From positions 1 through 42,277 of the forward strand of contig JARKNW010000138.1 in NCBI GenBank assembly GCA_029976075.1: a DNA stretch of 42,277 nt, read 5' to 3'. Shown here in pieces: positions 18,014 through 27,600 of this stretch. Source of the stretch: Pleomorphomonas sp. (GTDB lineage: Bacteria; Pseudomonadota; Alphaproteobacteria; Rhizobiales; Pleomorphomonadaceae). The stretch's first letter is position 1; each line of letters opens with the position of its first letter. The notes beneath the pieces were generated by a model that was not told the DNA's origin, searched no databases, and saw nothing but the letters and a program-made list of their open reading frames with translations. The translations under genes were made by a program, and so were the position numbers.

Positions 18014-19708
18014 TCAGGCTGCCTTGAGGTTCTTGACGAAGGCCTCGACTTCCTGGCGCAGCGTGACCGCGTTGGCGCTCATGCCTTCCGACAGGCTCAT
18101 CAGTTGCGTCGCGGCGGAGCCGGTCATCTCGGCGGCGGTGCCGACGCCGGAGATGTTGTGGCTGACGGCCGCGGTACCCTGCGCGGCGCGCTGGGTGTTC
18201 TGGGCGATCTCGCCGGTGGCGGCACCCTGTTCCTCGACGGCGCCGGCGATGGCTTCGGAGGCATGCTGGATGGTGTCGATGGTTTTGACGATCCGGGAGA
18301 TGGACTCGACCGCCACGCCGGTGGCCGACTGGATCTCGGAGATCTTGTTGCCGATTTCGCTGGTCGCCTTGGCGGTCTGGTCGGCCAGTTGCTTGACTTC
18401 GGCGGCGACGACGGCAAACCCCTTGCCGGCTTCACCGGCACGCGCCGCTTCGATGGTGGCGTTGAGCGCCAAGAGGTTGGTCTGCGCGGCGATGTTGCTG
18501 ATCAGTTCGACGACCGTGCCGATCTGCTGGGCGGACACCGACAGCGACTGGACGTTCTTGCTGGAGGCTGCCGCTTCCTCGGCCGCTTCCTTGGCGATCT
18601 TCGAGGAGTTGGTCACCTGCTGCGAGATTTCGCTGACTGAGGCGGTGAGTTCCTCGGTGCCGGCCGCGACCGTCTGGACGTTGGTCGAGGCTTCTTCCGA
18701 GGCGCCGGCCACCGATTGGGCCTGGCGGGCGGTTTCCTCGGCGGTGGCCGACAGGTTCTTGGCGGCGTCGGCGACTTCGGCCGAAGATCCGGTGAAGGCG
18801 GTCGACAGCTGTTCCATGCGGTTGGCGAAGCGGTCGGTCAGTTCGGCTCGGCGCTTCAGCTCGGCCGCTTCCGCCGCCTTGATGGATTCGGCAGCATGGC
18901 GGGCGTCCTCGGCCAGCTTGAGGCTGGAGCGGAACTCTTCGAGGCTGTTGGCGATCCGCCCGATCTCTTCCTTGCGATCGCGATTGTCGATGCTGATTCC
19001 GTAGTCGCCGTCCTGCATCGACTTCATGTGTTGCAGCAGATGGGCAAGCGGCTGGGTGACCGAGTTGCGGATGATCACGATCGACAGGGCGATAATGCCC
19101 AGCGTGGCCAAGAGGATGCCGGTGATGGTCATCCATATGGTCTGGGAAACCGTCGTGGCGTTTTCCTGAACCTGCGCAGCGACGTCTTTGACGATCTGAT
19201 TGTTGAAGTTGGTCACCGTTTCCTGGGCTTTGCTGATGGCTGGCTGGCAGTCGCTGATCAGCAGCTGGAGCGCCTGGGCATTTTGGGCTGGATCGGTGCT
19301 CTGCGAAAGCTTGGCCACCTGGCTACAGGAAGCGTCCATGGCCGCGATGAACTGGCCCTCTATTCCCTTGATCTCGGTTGCGCGCTCCGGAAGAAGGGTC
19401 GCGGCCTGCGAGAAGTAGTCTATGGCCGATCCCTTTGCCTTGTCGCGTGCCGCAGCCGCATCCGCATTGTCCTTCTCCGTCGTCGACGCCGCGTTCTTGA
19501 ACAAGGAAGCTGCGACTTCGGACATGTTGCGGTTGGCGCGCGCCAGCATGAACGGCACCTGGGCGTCGTTCTTGAGCAAATCCTGGTAGCTGTTGCTCAC
19601 CGTGCTGGTCTGCCATCCGAAGTAGCCAGCACCGGCGATGGCGACGAAGCCAATCGTGCCAGCAACCAGAACAACCTTGGTCAGCAGGGACAAATTCTTG
19701 AGGGACAT
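18014..19708 (-). CDS. Methyl-accepting chemotaxis protein
   Basis: A 564-residue chemoreceptor with membrane segment 1 (about 9-31), a periplasmic helical domain (about 32-188), membrane segment 2 (about 190-212, [19 protein letters not shown]), HAMP, and the signalling tip around [20 protein letters not shown]. The periplasmic part carries two cysteines (DASCSQ and SDCQPA, about 28 residues apart) that could form a disulfide, unlike the other two receptors here. ATG 19708 has GGAGG upstream. The ligand is unknown. Confidence 0.93.
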   Translation of the reverse strand: MSLKNLSLLTKVVLVAGTIGFVAIAGAGYFGWQTSTVSNSYQDLLKNDAQVPFMLARANRNMSEVAASLFKNAASTTEKDNADAAAARDKAKGSAIDYFSQAATLLPERATEIKGIEGQFIAAMDASCSQVAKLSQSTDPAQNAQALQLLISDCQPAISKAQETVTNFNNQIVKDVAAQVQENATTVSQTIWMTITGILLATLGIIALSIVIIRNSVTQPLAHLLQHMKSMQDGDYGISIDNRDRKEEIGRIANSLEEFRSSLKLAEDARHAAESIKAAEAAELKRRAELTDRFANRMEQLSTAFTGSSAEVADAAKNLSATAEETARQAQSVAGASEEASTNVQTVAAGTEELTASVSEISQQVTNSSKIAKEAAEEAAASSKNVQSLSVSAQQIGTVVELISNIAAQTNLLALNATIEAARAGEAGKGFAVVAAEVKQLADQTAKATSEIGNKISEIQSATGVAVESISRIVKTIDTIQHASEAIAGAVEEQGAATGEIAQNTQRAAQGTAAVSHNISGVGTAAEMTGSAATQLMSLSEGMSANAVTLRQEVEAFVKNLKAA

Positions 19709-20123
19709 TTAGGGGCCTCCGGTCGAATACGTAGGCCCATGACGCGCTCCAACAATTAATAGGCGATGAAAAAGACGCGAGTAGGAACAATGGTTTAGTA
19801 CGTTAACGCTCGCATTGCTTAACGGCGTGAACGGCTTCTTTCAGGCATTGCGGAAACTACTGACCGGCTGCAATCAGCGTTATCCGGGATCTAGGGGTTC
19901 GCGCCGCCGAAAGCCACCGACGCAAGCGTCTATCTGGCAGCGTCCGGCCAAGAATGAGTGAATTGAAGCTGAGGCGCCAGGCCCCGGTTTATTCTGGCGT
20001 CCATTGTTGTCATCCGAACCCAGCGGACTACTAGCGCGGGACGATGATGTCCGCCGAAGCGATTAGGCCGGGTCAAGCGCGTCCGGCAGCCGGCGGGGTC
20101 CCCCGCCGGCCGACCATTGGTCA
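19709..20123. other. 415-bp intergenic region between chemoreceptor and DUF411 gene
   Basis: Transcription enters here only for the chemoreceptor (minus strand, right part of the gene's upstream side at 19709 onward), and the DUF411 transcript ends at 20124. At its right end GCCGGCGGGG (20089-20098) and CCCCGCCGGC (20101-20110) form an inverted repeat with only TC between, and GACCATTGGTC is a short palindrome (20111-20122). There is no U tract after the strong hairpin. No gene-like frame is present, and no clear promoter boxes were recognised. Confidence 0.45.
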
Positions 20124-20579
20124 TCAGCCGCGATCGGGCTGCACCGTGGCGAACACCTTGGTGCTGCCATCCTTGCCGATCAGCAGCACTTCATAGGGTT
20201 CGGCATCGGCGTCGGCGCCCATGCCGGGCGAGCCGAGCGGCATGCCGGGCGCGGCGAGGCCGACGGCGTCCGGCTTCTCGGCGATCAGGCGGGCAACCAG
20301 CGCCGCCGGCACATGGCCTTCGATGGCGTAGCCATCGACCACGGCGGTATGGCAGGAGGCTGCATCCTCGGGAATGCCGAGCTCCTTCTTTCGCGCGGTG
20401 ATGGCGTCGTAGTCGAGCTCCTTGGCGTCCACCGTATAGCCGGCGGCCTGCATGTGGCTGATCCAGCCGTGGCAGCACATACAGCCCTCGTTGAGCACGA
20501 CGTCGACCTTGGTCCCGGCGGCGCCGGCGAGCGAGGTGGTGGAGGCGAGGATGCAGAGCGCGATGAGTTGGGATTTCAT
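20124..20579 (-). CDS. DUF411 family protein, periplasmic, metal-related
   Basis: A 151-residue exported protein: signal peptide (about 1-20, MKSQLIALCILASTTSLAGA), then VVLNEGCMCCHGWISHM with the CxCC metal-type cysteine motif, and the family signature SCHTAVVDGYAIEGHVPA and GLAAPGMPLGSPGM. DUF411 proteins are often found with copper and other metal resistance genes and are thought to bind or reduce metal in the periplasm; the exact role is not settled. It is last in a possible operon after the TetR and Cys-rich genes on the same strand. Confidence 0.88.
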   Translation of the reverse strand: MKSQLIALCILASTTSLAGAAGTKVDVVLNEGCMCCHGWISHMQAAGYTVDAKELDYDAITARKKELGIPEDAASCHTAVVDGYAIEGHVPAALVARLIAEKPDAVGLAAPGMPLGSPGMGADADAEPYEVLLIGKDGSTKVFATVQPDRG

Positions 20580-20672
20580 GATTGTGCCTTTGTGTTGCCC
20601 GAGCGATCGCGGCGCGCCAGTGGCGCCGCCGGAAGCGGGCGAATGGAGAGAAACGGTGTCGAGAGGTGCCGC

Positions 20673-21032
20673 TCAGGCGCGCGGCGGTTCGAGCGGCGGC
20701 GCCAAAGCGCGGCCTACCAGCGCGGCGGTGGCCGTCGGTCTGTCGGCGGAACCCTCGACGAAGGAAACGATCGTCGGCGCGCCGGGAAGCAGGGCAGGCG
20801 CGACCGGCGAACAGCCGGGATCGACGCAGTCGCCAGGAAGATTGGCCCTGTCGGTGGAGCCCTGCGACGCCTTGCCGCAACAATCGTGGTCGGCTTTTGC
20901 GGTCGTCATCGTGATGGCCATCGTCATGGCTTCATGTGCTGTGGCCACGGGCACGACGAAGGGGCGGCCAGCCAGGAGCCCGATCAGGGCGGCGGCAACA
21001 AGGACGAGGCGGAGGCCGGCGAGAAAACGCAT
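20673..21032 (-). CDS. Small cysteine-containing secreted protein of unknown function
   Basis: A 119-residue protein with a hydrophobic N-terminal segment (about 5-30, LVLVAAALIGLLAG) ending AHEA, probably a signal peptide. The mature part has two Cys groups (HDCCGK and GDCVDPGCSPVAP) and a Pro-rich tail LAPPLEPPRA. Such small His/Cys proteins (DUF2946-like or CopL-like) commonly accompany metal-resistance genes, and DUF411 follows 93 nt downstream, so a metal-binding role is plausible. I do not recognise the family with certainty and give no function. Confidence 0.6.
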   Translation of the reverse strand: MRFLAGLRLVLVAAALIGLLAGRPFVVPVATAHEAMTMAITMTTAKADHDCCGKASQGSTDRANLPGDCVDPGCSPVAPALLPGAPTIVSFVEGSADRPTATAALVGRALAPPLEPPRA

Positions 21033-21087
21033 GGCGTCAGTTTCACATTGATCAGGGCCCAGTCACAAGCGTTGTTTTGCTGATGGC

Positions 21088-21705
21088 TCAAAGGTCGATT
21101 GGAAACTCGACCAGCTCGCCCATGGAAGGCTGCGAGTGGTTGTCCGTCAGTTCCGAGGCGTGGGACGTGACCAACTCGACGAGCTTTGCCTGGAACGGCT
21201 TGGAGACAGTCTGGCGAATAAACAGAAGGCGATAGATCACCGGAGCCACCAGCAGATTCATCAGCCAGTCTGGTGTTGGGGCCGGTTCGCCGCGAGCTTG
21301 GGCCCGCCGACACAACAGGTCGAGATTGGCATAGGCGTATCCCGCCGTCTTCCGAGCCAGAACGACGTTGGCAACGCGCTCCTCCAGGAGAACCATACCT
21401 GGTCCGGACGAGATATCGTCGACAAACTGTTCCAGCCACATCGTGAGATCCGATTTGAACGCTCCCGTATCCGGAACCGCAGGATCTGCCAGGAAGCGTT
21501 CCTCTGCGACGGCCGCCAGGAGATCGGCAAGGTTGCCCCACCGACGATAGATTGTGGATGGCGGCAAGTTGGCCCTTTCGGCGATCTGCGCGATCGTTAT
21601 TTCTCTGTCAGGATTTTCAGCCTTCAACGCGTTGACCGCGGCATGGACGGCCTTCTGTATCCGTTCGCTACGCCCGCCGGGCCTGATGAGGACGCGATCC
21701 GCCAT
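21088..21705 (-). CDS. TetR/AcrR family transcriptional regulator
   Basis: A 205-residue TetR protein: helix-turn-helix at about 35-60 (ITIAQIAERANLPPSTIYRRWGNLADLL), with the STIYRRWG recognition segment typical of the branch with a TetR_C_16/AefR-like ligand domain. The C-terminal half holds a helical domain of unknown ligand. It is the first gene of a minus-strand set (tetR, Cys-rich, DUF411) and lies back to back with an FtsI-type transpeptidase gene 115 bp away; a perfect palindrome in the gap (21724-21751) is the likely operator for both directions. Confidence 0.9.
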   Translation of the reverse strand: MADRVLIRPGGRSERIQKAVHAAVNALKAENPDREITIAQIAERANLPPSTIYRRWGNLADLLAAVAEERFLADPAVPDTGAFKSDLTMWLEQFVDDISSGPGMVLLEERVANVVLARKTAGYAYANLDLLCRRAQARGEPAPTPDWLMNLLVAPVIYRLLFIRQTVSKPFQAKLVELVTSHASELTDNHSQPSMGELVEFPIDL

Positions 21706-21723
21706 TTAATGATCCGTTAATCT

Positions 21724-21751
21724 CGCTAATGCTATTTAAATTGCATTAGCG
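21724..21751. promoter_or_regulatory. Palindromic operator between tetR and the FtsI-type gene
   Basis: CGCTAATGC (21724-21732) and GCATTAGCG (21743-21751) are perfect complements around TATTTAAATT, itself nearly palindromic. It lies 19 bp from the tetR start and 69 bp from the transpeptidase start, so a bound TetR dimer would cover both promoters. The AT-rich centre could contribute a -10 box (TATTTAAAT). Binding by the adjacent TetR is inferred. Confidence 0.65.
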
Positions 21752-21819
21752 TTGAAGCTCATCACCTTGCGTTTCCTCGACCTCATGGGGCCGGGGAGGG
21801 TTCCGAAGTTCCGAACATT

Positions 21820-23496
21820 ATGCGATTCCCGTTGTTCCCTGCCATGTTCCGGCCCGGAATTTCGCGCGATGCGGTCTCCAGAGGCCGGCTGATGATGGTC
21901 TGCGCCTTGTTCGTCGGCGTTTACGCGTCAATCTGCGGCAAACTCGCGCTCATCGGTCTGCAGGTCTCTCCCGAAGAGGAAGTGTCCACGCTCGATCGTA
22001 CGGTCGCCCGGCCGGATATCGTCGATCGAAATGGAGTGCTGCTTGCAACCGATCTCCCGGTGCTCTCGCTGTTTGCCGAGCCGAGAAAGGTGGTCGACGC
22101 CGATGAAGCGTCGGAGACCTTGGCAGAGGTTCTGGGGAACATGACGCGGGAGGAAATCTACAAGCGTCTGAGGAGCAAAACCTCGTTCGTATGGCTGAAA
22201 CGTGGCCTTACGCCGGATCAGGCCAATGAAATCAAGCGGCTCGGGATTCCCGCGATCGGCTTCCGCGGGGAAGTGAGGCGCTTTTATCCGCAAGGGAGAG
22301 AAACCTCCCATGTCATTGGACTGACCGATATCGATAACGGCGGCATCTCCGGTTTTGAGAAGTGGCTCGATCAGTCCAGTTTCGGTGCGCTCCGCAAGTC
22401 CGGTCTGATGAACGGAGCCCAGATCAAGGCCAGCCAGCTCACGATCGATGCCCGGGTCCAGCACGTCGTGCATGAGGTGCTGGATAAGGCCATGGAGCAA
22501 TACCATCCGGCAGCCGCTGGGGCGGTCATCCTGAATGCCAAGACGGGCGAGGTGATCTCGCTCGTATCCTTGCCCGATTTTGATCCAGGCATTCCTTCCG
22601 AGGCAGCCGAGAAGGACCGACTCAATCGTGTTTCGGGTGGCGTGTTCGAAATGGGATCGACCATCAAGACCTTCACCACGGCCATGGCGCTGGAATTGGG
22701 GAACGCCAAGCTCTCGACCATTTATGATGCCAGTCATCCCCTGGTTATCGGCTCCCAGGTCATCCATGACTCGCACAGCAAGGGAAAGCCGTTGTCCCTG
22801 GTCGAGGTGTTCCTGCAGTCTTCGAACATCGGATCGGCGCGCGAGGCCATTGCCGTCGGCATGGAGAACCACAAGGCGTTTCTCGAGAGAACTGGCCTTC
22901 TCAGCAAAGTTGCCTTCGAGCTGCCAGAGGTCGCCACGCCTGTCTCTCCCCGTGTCTGGCGGCAGGTAAACTCGTTGACCAGCGCCTTCGGACACGGGTT
23001 TGCCACGACGCCGCTCCAGACGGCGGTGGGCATCGCAGCCATCATGAACCATGGCCGTCTGGTGCCGCCAACCCTTTTGCCGCGTAGCGAAGAGGAGGCG
23101 CGCGCTCTCGCTGTTCAGATGATCTCGGAAAAGACCAGCGAGGACATGCGCTATCTCTACCGCCTCAACGCCGTCAAAGGGTCGGGGCGCAAGGCGAACG
23201 TCGCCGGCTTCCGCGTGGGAGGAAAGACGGGGACGGCCGAAAAGGTCATTAACGGCCGCTACTCGCACAACAACAACTTCAATGCCTTCGGGGCCGCCTT
23301 TCCGATGGAGGATCCGGCCTTCGTTCTTCTGGTCTTTATCGACGATCCTCGACCAGAGTTTCCCGGTGCCGGCATTACCTCGGCCGCCAACGCGGTTCCG
23401 ATTGCCGGTGCCATCATCGAGAGGTCGGCGCTTCTTCTCGGCGTCCAGCCGATCTTCGACGATCCGGAGGATATCGCTTTCGGTCTTTCCGACTGA
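21820..23496 (+). CDS. FtsI/PBP3-type peptidoglycan transpeptidase (class B PBP)
   Basis: A 558-residue class B penicillin-binding protein that cross-links peptidoglycan in the periplasm. An N-terminal membrane anchor (about 24-48) is followed by the pedestal/dimer domain and a transpeptidase domain with all three active-site motifs: Ser280-T-I-Lys283 in FEMGSTIKTF, SSN at 334-336, and KTG at 469-471. It resembles FtsI (division PBP) but is not in a dcw cluster: its neighbours are a divergent TetR and a lactate dehydrogenase. It is therefore probably a second, regulated FtsI. Start ATG 21820; ATG 21844 is possible. Confidence 0.92.
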   Translation: MRFPLFPAMFRPGISRDAVSRGRLMMVCALFVGVYASICGKLALIGLQVSPEEEVSTLDRTVARPDIVDRNGVLLATDLPVLSLFAEPRKVVDADEASETLAEVLGNMTREEIYKRLRSKTSFVWLKRGLTPDQANEIKRLGIPAIGFRGEVRRFYPQGRETSHVIGLTDIDNGGISGFEKWLDQSSFGALRKSGLMNGAQIKASQLTIDARVQHVVHEVLDKAMEQYHPAAAGAVILNAKTGEVISLVSLPDFDPGIPSEAAEKDRLNRVSGGVFEMGSTIKTFTTAMALELGNAKLSTIYDASHPLVIGSQVIHDSHSKGKPLSLVEVFLQSSNIGSAREAIAVGMENHKAFLERTGLLSKVAFELPEVATPVSPRVWRQVNSLTSAFGHGFATTPLQTAVGIAAIMNHGRLVPPTLLPRSEEEARALAVQMISEKTSEDMRYLYRLNAVKGSGRKANVAGFRVGGKTGTAEKVINGRYSHNNNFNAFGAAFPMEDPAFVLLVFIDDPRPEFPGAGITSAANAVPIAGAIIERSALLLGVQPIFDDPEDIAFGLSD

Positions 23497-23624
23497 ACAA
23501 GGTCAGCAGGCTCGTTACCAATGTCGCCGATCTCGTCGTGTCCAAGCCATTGGCCTTCAGGCCCTCTTTTCTTGTCGCCCGCTCCTGATAGGCTCGCGTC
23601 CGCACCACCGCCCCGGAGATCCAG

Positions 23625-24641
23625 ATGCGCGTTGCCGTTTTCAGCACCAAGCCCTACGACCGCACCTTCCTGAGCCGCGCCGCCGCAGGCTACGGCCATG
23701 AGCTCACCTTCTTCGAGCCGCGGCTCGATCGGACGACGGTGCGGCTCGCCGAAGGCTTTCCGGCCATCTGCGCCTTCGTCAACGACACGCTGGACGCCGA
23801 CGTGATCGGCACGCTGGCCTCCGGCGGCACGCGGATCCTGGCGCTCAGGGCGGCCGGCTTCAACAACGTCGCCCTTGAGGCGGCGGAGGAGAAGGGGCTC
23901 ACGGTGCTGCGTGTGCCGGCCTATTCGCCGCACGCCGTCGCCGAGTTCTCGGTCGGCCTGCTGCTCGCCCTCGACCGGCGCATCCACCGGGCCTGGGCGC
24001 GGGTCAGGGAAAACAACTTCGCGCTGGAAGGTCTGCTCGGCCACGACCTCTACGGCCGCACGGTGGGCGTGGTCGGCACAGGCCGCATCGGCGCGCTGGT
24101 GGCGCGCGCCTATCGCCTGGGGTTCGGCTGCGAAGTGGTGGCCCACGATCGCTACGAGGTCGACGACCTCAAGGCGATCGGCGTCACCTATGTCGAGCGC
24201 GACGAACTGATCGCGCGCTCCGACATCATCAGCCTGCATTGCCCTCTGACGCCGGAGACGCATTACCTGATCGACGAAGCGGCAATCGCCCGCGCCAAGC
24301 ATGGTTTCGTGCTGATCAACACCTCACGCGGCGCGCTGATCGATGCCGAGGCGGTGATCGCCGGCCTCAAGAGCGGCCGGATCGGCGGCGTCGCCCTCGA
24401 CGTTTACGAGCAGGAAGCCGACCTGTTCTTCGAGGACCTTTCCAGCGAGATCATCCAGGACGACGTCTTCCAGCGCCTTCTGACCTTCCCCAACGTGCTG
24501 ATCACCGGCCATCAGGCCTTCTTCACCGAGGAGGCGCTGCTCGCCATCGCCAAGACCACCATGGGCAACATCGCCGACGAGGAAGCCGGCAAGGTGTCGC
24601 CCAACCGGGTGCTCAGCGAGAAGGTGGCCGGCAAGGGCTGA
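23625..24641 (+). CDS. D-lactate dehydrogenase-like 2-hydroxyacid dehydrogenase
   Basis: A 338-residue NAD-dependent D-2-hydroxyacid dehydrogenase of the LdhA branch, which reduces pyruvate to D-lactate. The Rossmann motif [16 protein letters not shown] is at about 146-161. The catalytic set is present: Arg in [10 protein letters not shown], Glu in VYEQEAD, and His in [12 protein letters not shown]. The opening [15 protein letters not shown] is typical of LdhA. It converges with the M24 peptidase gene, the stops being 6 nt apart. Single gene; LdhA activity rather than another 2-oxo acid is likely but not proven. Confidence 0.92.
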   Translation: MRVAVFSTKPYDRTFLSRAAAGYGHELTFFEPRLDRTTVRLAEGFPAICAFVNDTLDADVIGTLASGGTRILALRAAGFNNVALEAAEEKGLTVLRVPAYSPHAVAEFSVGLLLALDRRIHRAWARVRENNFALEGLLGHDLYGRTVGVVGTGRIGALVARAYRLGFGCEVVAHDRYEVDDLKAIGVTYVERDELIARSDIISLHCPLTPETHYLIDEAAIARAKHGFVLINTSRGALIDAEAVIAGLKSGRIGGVALDVYEQEADLFFEDLSSEIIQDDVFQRLLTFPNVLITGHQAFFTEEALLAIAKTTMGNIADEEAGKVSPNRVLSEKVAGKG

Positions 24642-24647
24642 GGTGGC

Positions 24648-25751
24648 TCAGCCGTTGGCCACGAGGATGTCGCGGGGAAGGCCGGACAGGATTTCCGGGC
24701 CGTCCTTCCTCAGGATGACGATTTCCTCGAGGCGGCAGCCGAAACGACCGGGCAGATAGATGCCCGGCTCGATGGAGAACACCATGCCTTCCTCAAGTAC
24801 GGTCTCCGAGGTGGCGGTGATGTAGGGCGGCTCGTGGCCGTCGATGCCCATGCCGTGGCCGGTGCGATGGGTGAAGTACTTGCCGTAGCCGGCATCGGTG
24901 ATCACCGTCCGGGCGGCGGCGTCGACGTCGCGAGCGAGGACGCCGGGCTTTGCCATGGCCAGCGCTGCTTCGACGGCCTGCTCGACAATGGCGTGAATCT
25001 CGGCATAGCCTTCCGGGATGCGGCCGACCACGGCAACGCGCGTGATGTCGCTCGGGAAGGCCGACTTGATGCCGCCGATATCGATCACCACCGCGTCGCC
25101 CTCGACGATATGACGGTCGGATGCGGTATGGTGCGGGAAGGCTCCGTTGGGGCCGCTGCCGACGATCCAGAAGCTTGGCGCCGCGCCTTCCTGAAGGAAG
25201 TGGTTGCGGATGATGGTGGCCAGTTCGTTTTCCGTCATGCCCGGCACGAGGGCCGCGACGGCCGTCTCGATCGCCCGGTCGGCGATGCCGGCGTTCATTT
25301 TCAGAAGATCGTACTCCCGGTCGTTCTTGCGCATGCGCAGGCCGCCGAGCGTGTCGGCGGTGAAGGTGCGCAGCACGTCGGACGGCAGGGCGTCGAGGAC
25401 CAGCAGCGCAAAATCGGCGCGCATGGTTTCGTCGATGGCAACCCGGTCGGGTGCGCTGGCGCCGATGGCGTTGAGCGCCTTGCAGAGCGCGACGTGCGGC
25501 CCCATCTCGTCGGTCCAGCGGAAGAAGTCGATGTCGGTGTGCTGGCGCACGTCGTCGGCGTTGAGCGCCGGCATCAGGAAGGCGGTACCGCCGGGCGAGA
25601 CCAGGAGCAGGCAGGCGCGCTCGTCGGAGGCTGGGGTGAAGCCGAGCAGCCATTGCATGTGCGAGCCCGGCGCAACGGCGACGAGGCCGGTTTCGGTGGC
25701 GACCATCCGCTCGCGTAGGGCTGCGAGGCGGGCTTGGGTCTCAGGAGTCAT
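24648..25751 (-). CDS. M24 family metallopeptidase (Xaa-Pro aminopeptidase-like)
   Basis: A 367-residue creatinase/Xaa-Pro peptidase-type protein. The C-terminal pita-bread domain carries the five dinuclear metal ligands: Asp in VIDIGG, Asp in PSDITRV, His in HRTGHGMG, Glu in SIEPGIY and Glu in CRLEEIVI. The N-terminal creatinase-type domain occupies about 1-150. ATG 25751 has AAGGA upstream and matches the family start; the frame is open upstream to 25820. The likely reaction is removal of an N-terminal residue before proline from small peptides. Confidence 0.93.
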   Translation of the reverse strand: MTPETQARLAALRERMVATETGLVAVAPGSHMQWLLGFTPASDERACLLLVSPGGTAFLMPALNADDVRQHTDIDFFRWTDEMGPHVALCKALNAIGASAPDRVAIDETMRADFALLVLDALPSDVLRTFTADTLGGLRMRKNDREYDLLKMNAGIADRAIETAVAALVPGMTENELATIIRNHFLQEGAAPSFWIVGSGPNGAFPHHTASDRHIVEGDAVVIDIGGIKSAFPSDITRVAVVGRIPEGYAEIHAIVEQAVEAALAMAKPGVLARDVDAAARTVITDAGYGKYFTHRTGHGMGIDGHEPPYITATSETVLEEGMVFSIEPGIYLPGRFGCRLEEIVILRKDGPEILSGLPRDILVANG

Positions 25752-25987
25752 TCTGCGGTCCTTACAAGCATCCACCCCGAAAACCCGCGGGCTTTCCGGA
25801 GGGCGGAGGCTGACAAACAAAAAGGCTGGAGCGGGATTGGATATGGCTCCCCAGCACGTCGGCTCTTGCGGCCGGCTATCGGTTTTCCATTATAGACTTT
25901 TGGTGGAGATCTACCAACTGCATTGCCGCGTGGCTCCCTTGCGTGGCGGGCATTGTGGCAACCATAATCGGTCTCGGAGTCGATGGG

Positions 25988-26647
25988 GTGAGGCGGTTGG
26001 CCGACGCGTTCAAAATATCCGATGCCGGCACCGGCGCCCTATTGGTCGATATCGCCGTCGGCGCTTTCGACGAGGAGCGACAGGCCAGGCTTCTGGCGCT
26101 CGCCGACAGTCTCGCCGGCGGCCCGGGCATCGAGGATGTCGTGCCCGGCATGAACAACCTGATGGTCACCTTCGATCCCCTTGTCGTCGACGCCGCCGAC
26201 ATCGAGTTCCGCCTTGCCGACGGCTGGGCTCGCGCCGTTCCGACCGATGCGGGCGGCAGGACGCATGACATCGCCGTCGTCTATGGCGGACCGGACATCG
26301 AGGAATTTGCGGCGGGTCTCGGGCTTTCGATCGACGAGGTCGTGGAGCGGCATTGCAGTGCCATCTATCGGGTGGCCGCGGTGGGAGCCATGCCCGGCTT
26401 TCCCTATCTGTCCGGTCTCGACCCGGCGCTTGCCACGCCGCGCCGCGCGGTGCCGCGCCAGGGCGTGCCGAAGGGGGCGGTGATCGTCGGCGGCGGACAG
26501 GCCGGCATCATGCCGATCACCGCGCCGTCGGGCTGGCACATTGTCGGCCATACCGATTTCGAACTGTTCGATCCGCACCGCGCCGCGCCGGCAACGCTGA
26601 AGCCGGGCGATGTGGTGCGCTTCAGCGTGGCGGGGGTGGAGCGGTGA
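25988..26647 (+). CDS. pxpB: 5-oxoprolinase subunit B
   Basis: A 219-residue PxpB/KipI-type protein. PxpB with PxpC and PxpA forms the prokaryotic ATP-dependent 5-oxoprolinase that opens 5-oxoproline (pyroglutamate) to glutamate. Family marks are SDAGTGALLVDIAVG near the N-terminus, RVAAVGAMPGFPYLSGLD, and the ending PSGWHIVGHTDFELFDPHR. Similarity starts after residue 7, and GTG 25988 with GGAG (25976-25979) upstream is chosen; the frame is open to a GTG at 25943. pxpC overlaps the stop (GTGA). No recognisable gene lies in the 236 bp before it. Confidence 0.9.
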   Translation: MRRLADAFKISDAGTGALLVDIAVGAFDEERQARLLALADSLAGGPGIEDVVPGMNNLMVTFDPLVVDAADIEFRLADGWARAVPTDAGGRTHDIAVVYGGPDIEEFAAGLGLSIDEVVERHCSAIYRVAAVGAMPGFPYLSGLDPALATPRRAVPRQGVPKGAVIVGGGQAGIMPITAPSGWHIVGHTDFELFDPHRAAPATLKPGDVVRFSVAGVER

Positions 26648-27600
26648 TCGAGATCCTGTCCTCCGGTGCCCTCAACTCGGTGCAGGATCGCGGTCGTCGC
26701 GGTCTCTTGTCGAGCGGGGTCTCCCGCTCCGGCGCCATGGATCTGGTGGCGCTCGATGCCGCCAATGCGCTGATCGGCAACAATCTGGATGCCGCCGCGA
26801 TCGAGGTGGCGGCCTTTCCCTTCCGCCTGCGCTTCGAAGCCGCGACCACCATTGCGATCACCGGCGCCGCCGTCGTGGCGAGGCTGGCGGGGCGCCGCCT
26901 GTCGCCCTGGTGGGCGGTGGAAGCGCGGGCGGGCGACGAGCTGACCATCGATCCGCCGACGGTGGGCGCGCGCGCCTATGTCGCCGTCGGCGGCGGCTTG
27001 GATGTGCCGGCATTGCTGGGCGGGCGGGCAACCGATCTCAAGAGCGGCTATGGCGGCCATCAGGGCAGGGGGCTTCTGCGGGGCGACCGATTACCTCTTG
27101 GCGCGCGCCCTACCGGGAGGCTGCCCGAGGGTGGCATCGGCGCCCTGTCTCCGCCCGGGCGAAACGCGGCCGGTCGGGCGCTGCGCGTCCTGCCGGCGGC
27201 CGAGTGGGGCGAGTTTACCGAGGAGGCCCGTGAGCGGCTCTCCTCGGTCGGCTGGTCCGTTACGACCGCGACGGATCGGCAGGGATGCCGGCTCGACGGG
27301 CCGGAGCTTCGGCGCGAGCGGCAGCGTGAGCTGTTGTCGCACGGCATCGTGTCGGGAACGGTGCAAGTGCCACCATCCGGACGGCCGATCGTCCAGCTTG
27401 CCGAGGCCAACACCTGTGGTGGCTACCCGAAGATCGCGACGGTGATCGAGGCCGATCTCTGGCGGCTCGGGCAGGCGATGCCGGGCGACGAGTTGCGTTT
27501 TTCCGTGGTGAGCCGGGCCGAGGCGCTGGCGGCGCTGCGAGAGGCGGCCGACTGGCTCGATCGCCTGCGGTCGGCTGCGGCGCTTTATCGCGTTTCGTAA
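26644..27600 (+). CDS. pxpC: 5-oxoprolinase subunit C
   Basis: A 318-residue PxpC/KipA-type subunit (allophanate-hydrolase-like fold), partner of PxpB. It opens with IEILSSGALNSVQDRGRRG, the family start, and contains SGAMDLVALDAANALIGN and the late motif TCGGYPKIATVIEADL. The start is GTG 26644, overlapping the pxpB stop by 4 nt, which is typical of coupled translation. Its 3' end overlaps the convergent carrier gene by 16 bp. Together with pxpA on the other strand it completes the 5-oxoprolinase set. Confidence 0.92.
   Translation: MIEILSSGALNSVQDRGRRGLLSSGVSRSGAMDLVALDAANALIGNNLDAAAIEVAAFPFRLRFEAATTIAITGAAVVARLAGRRLSPWWAVEARAGDELTIDPPTVGARAYVAVGGGLDVPALLGGRATDLKSGYGGHQGRGLLRGDRLPLGARPTGRLPEGGIGALSPPGRNAAGRALRVLPAAEWGEFTEEARERLSSVGWSVTTATDRQGCRLDGPELRRERQRELLSHGIVSGTVQVPPSGRPIVQLAEANTCGGYPKIATVIEADLWRLGQAMPGDELRFSVVSRAEALAALREAADWLDRLRSAAALYRVS

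Noticed and set aside
20089..20110. GC-rich inverted repeat as terminator for DUF411
   Set aside because: Only two bases between the arms and no T run on the minus strand, so an intrinsic terminator is not supported; it is only noted in the intergenic entry.
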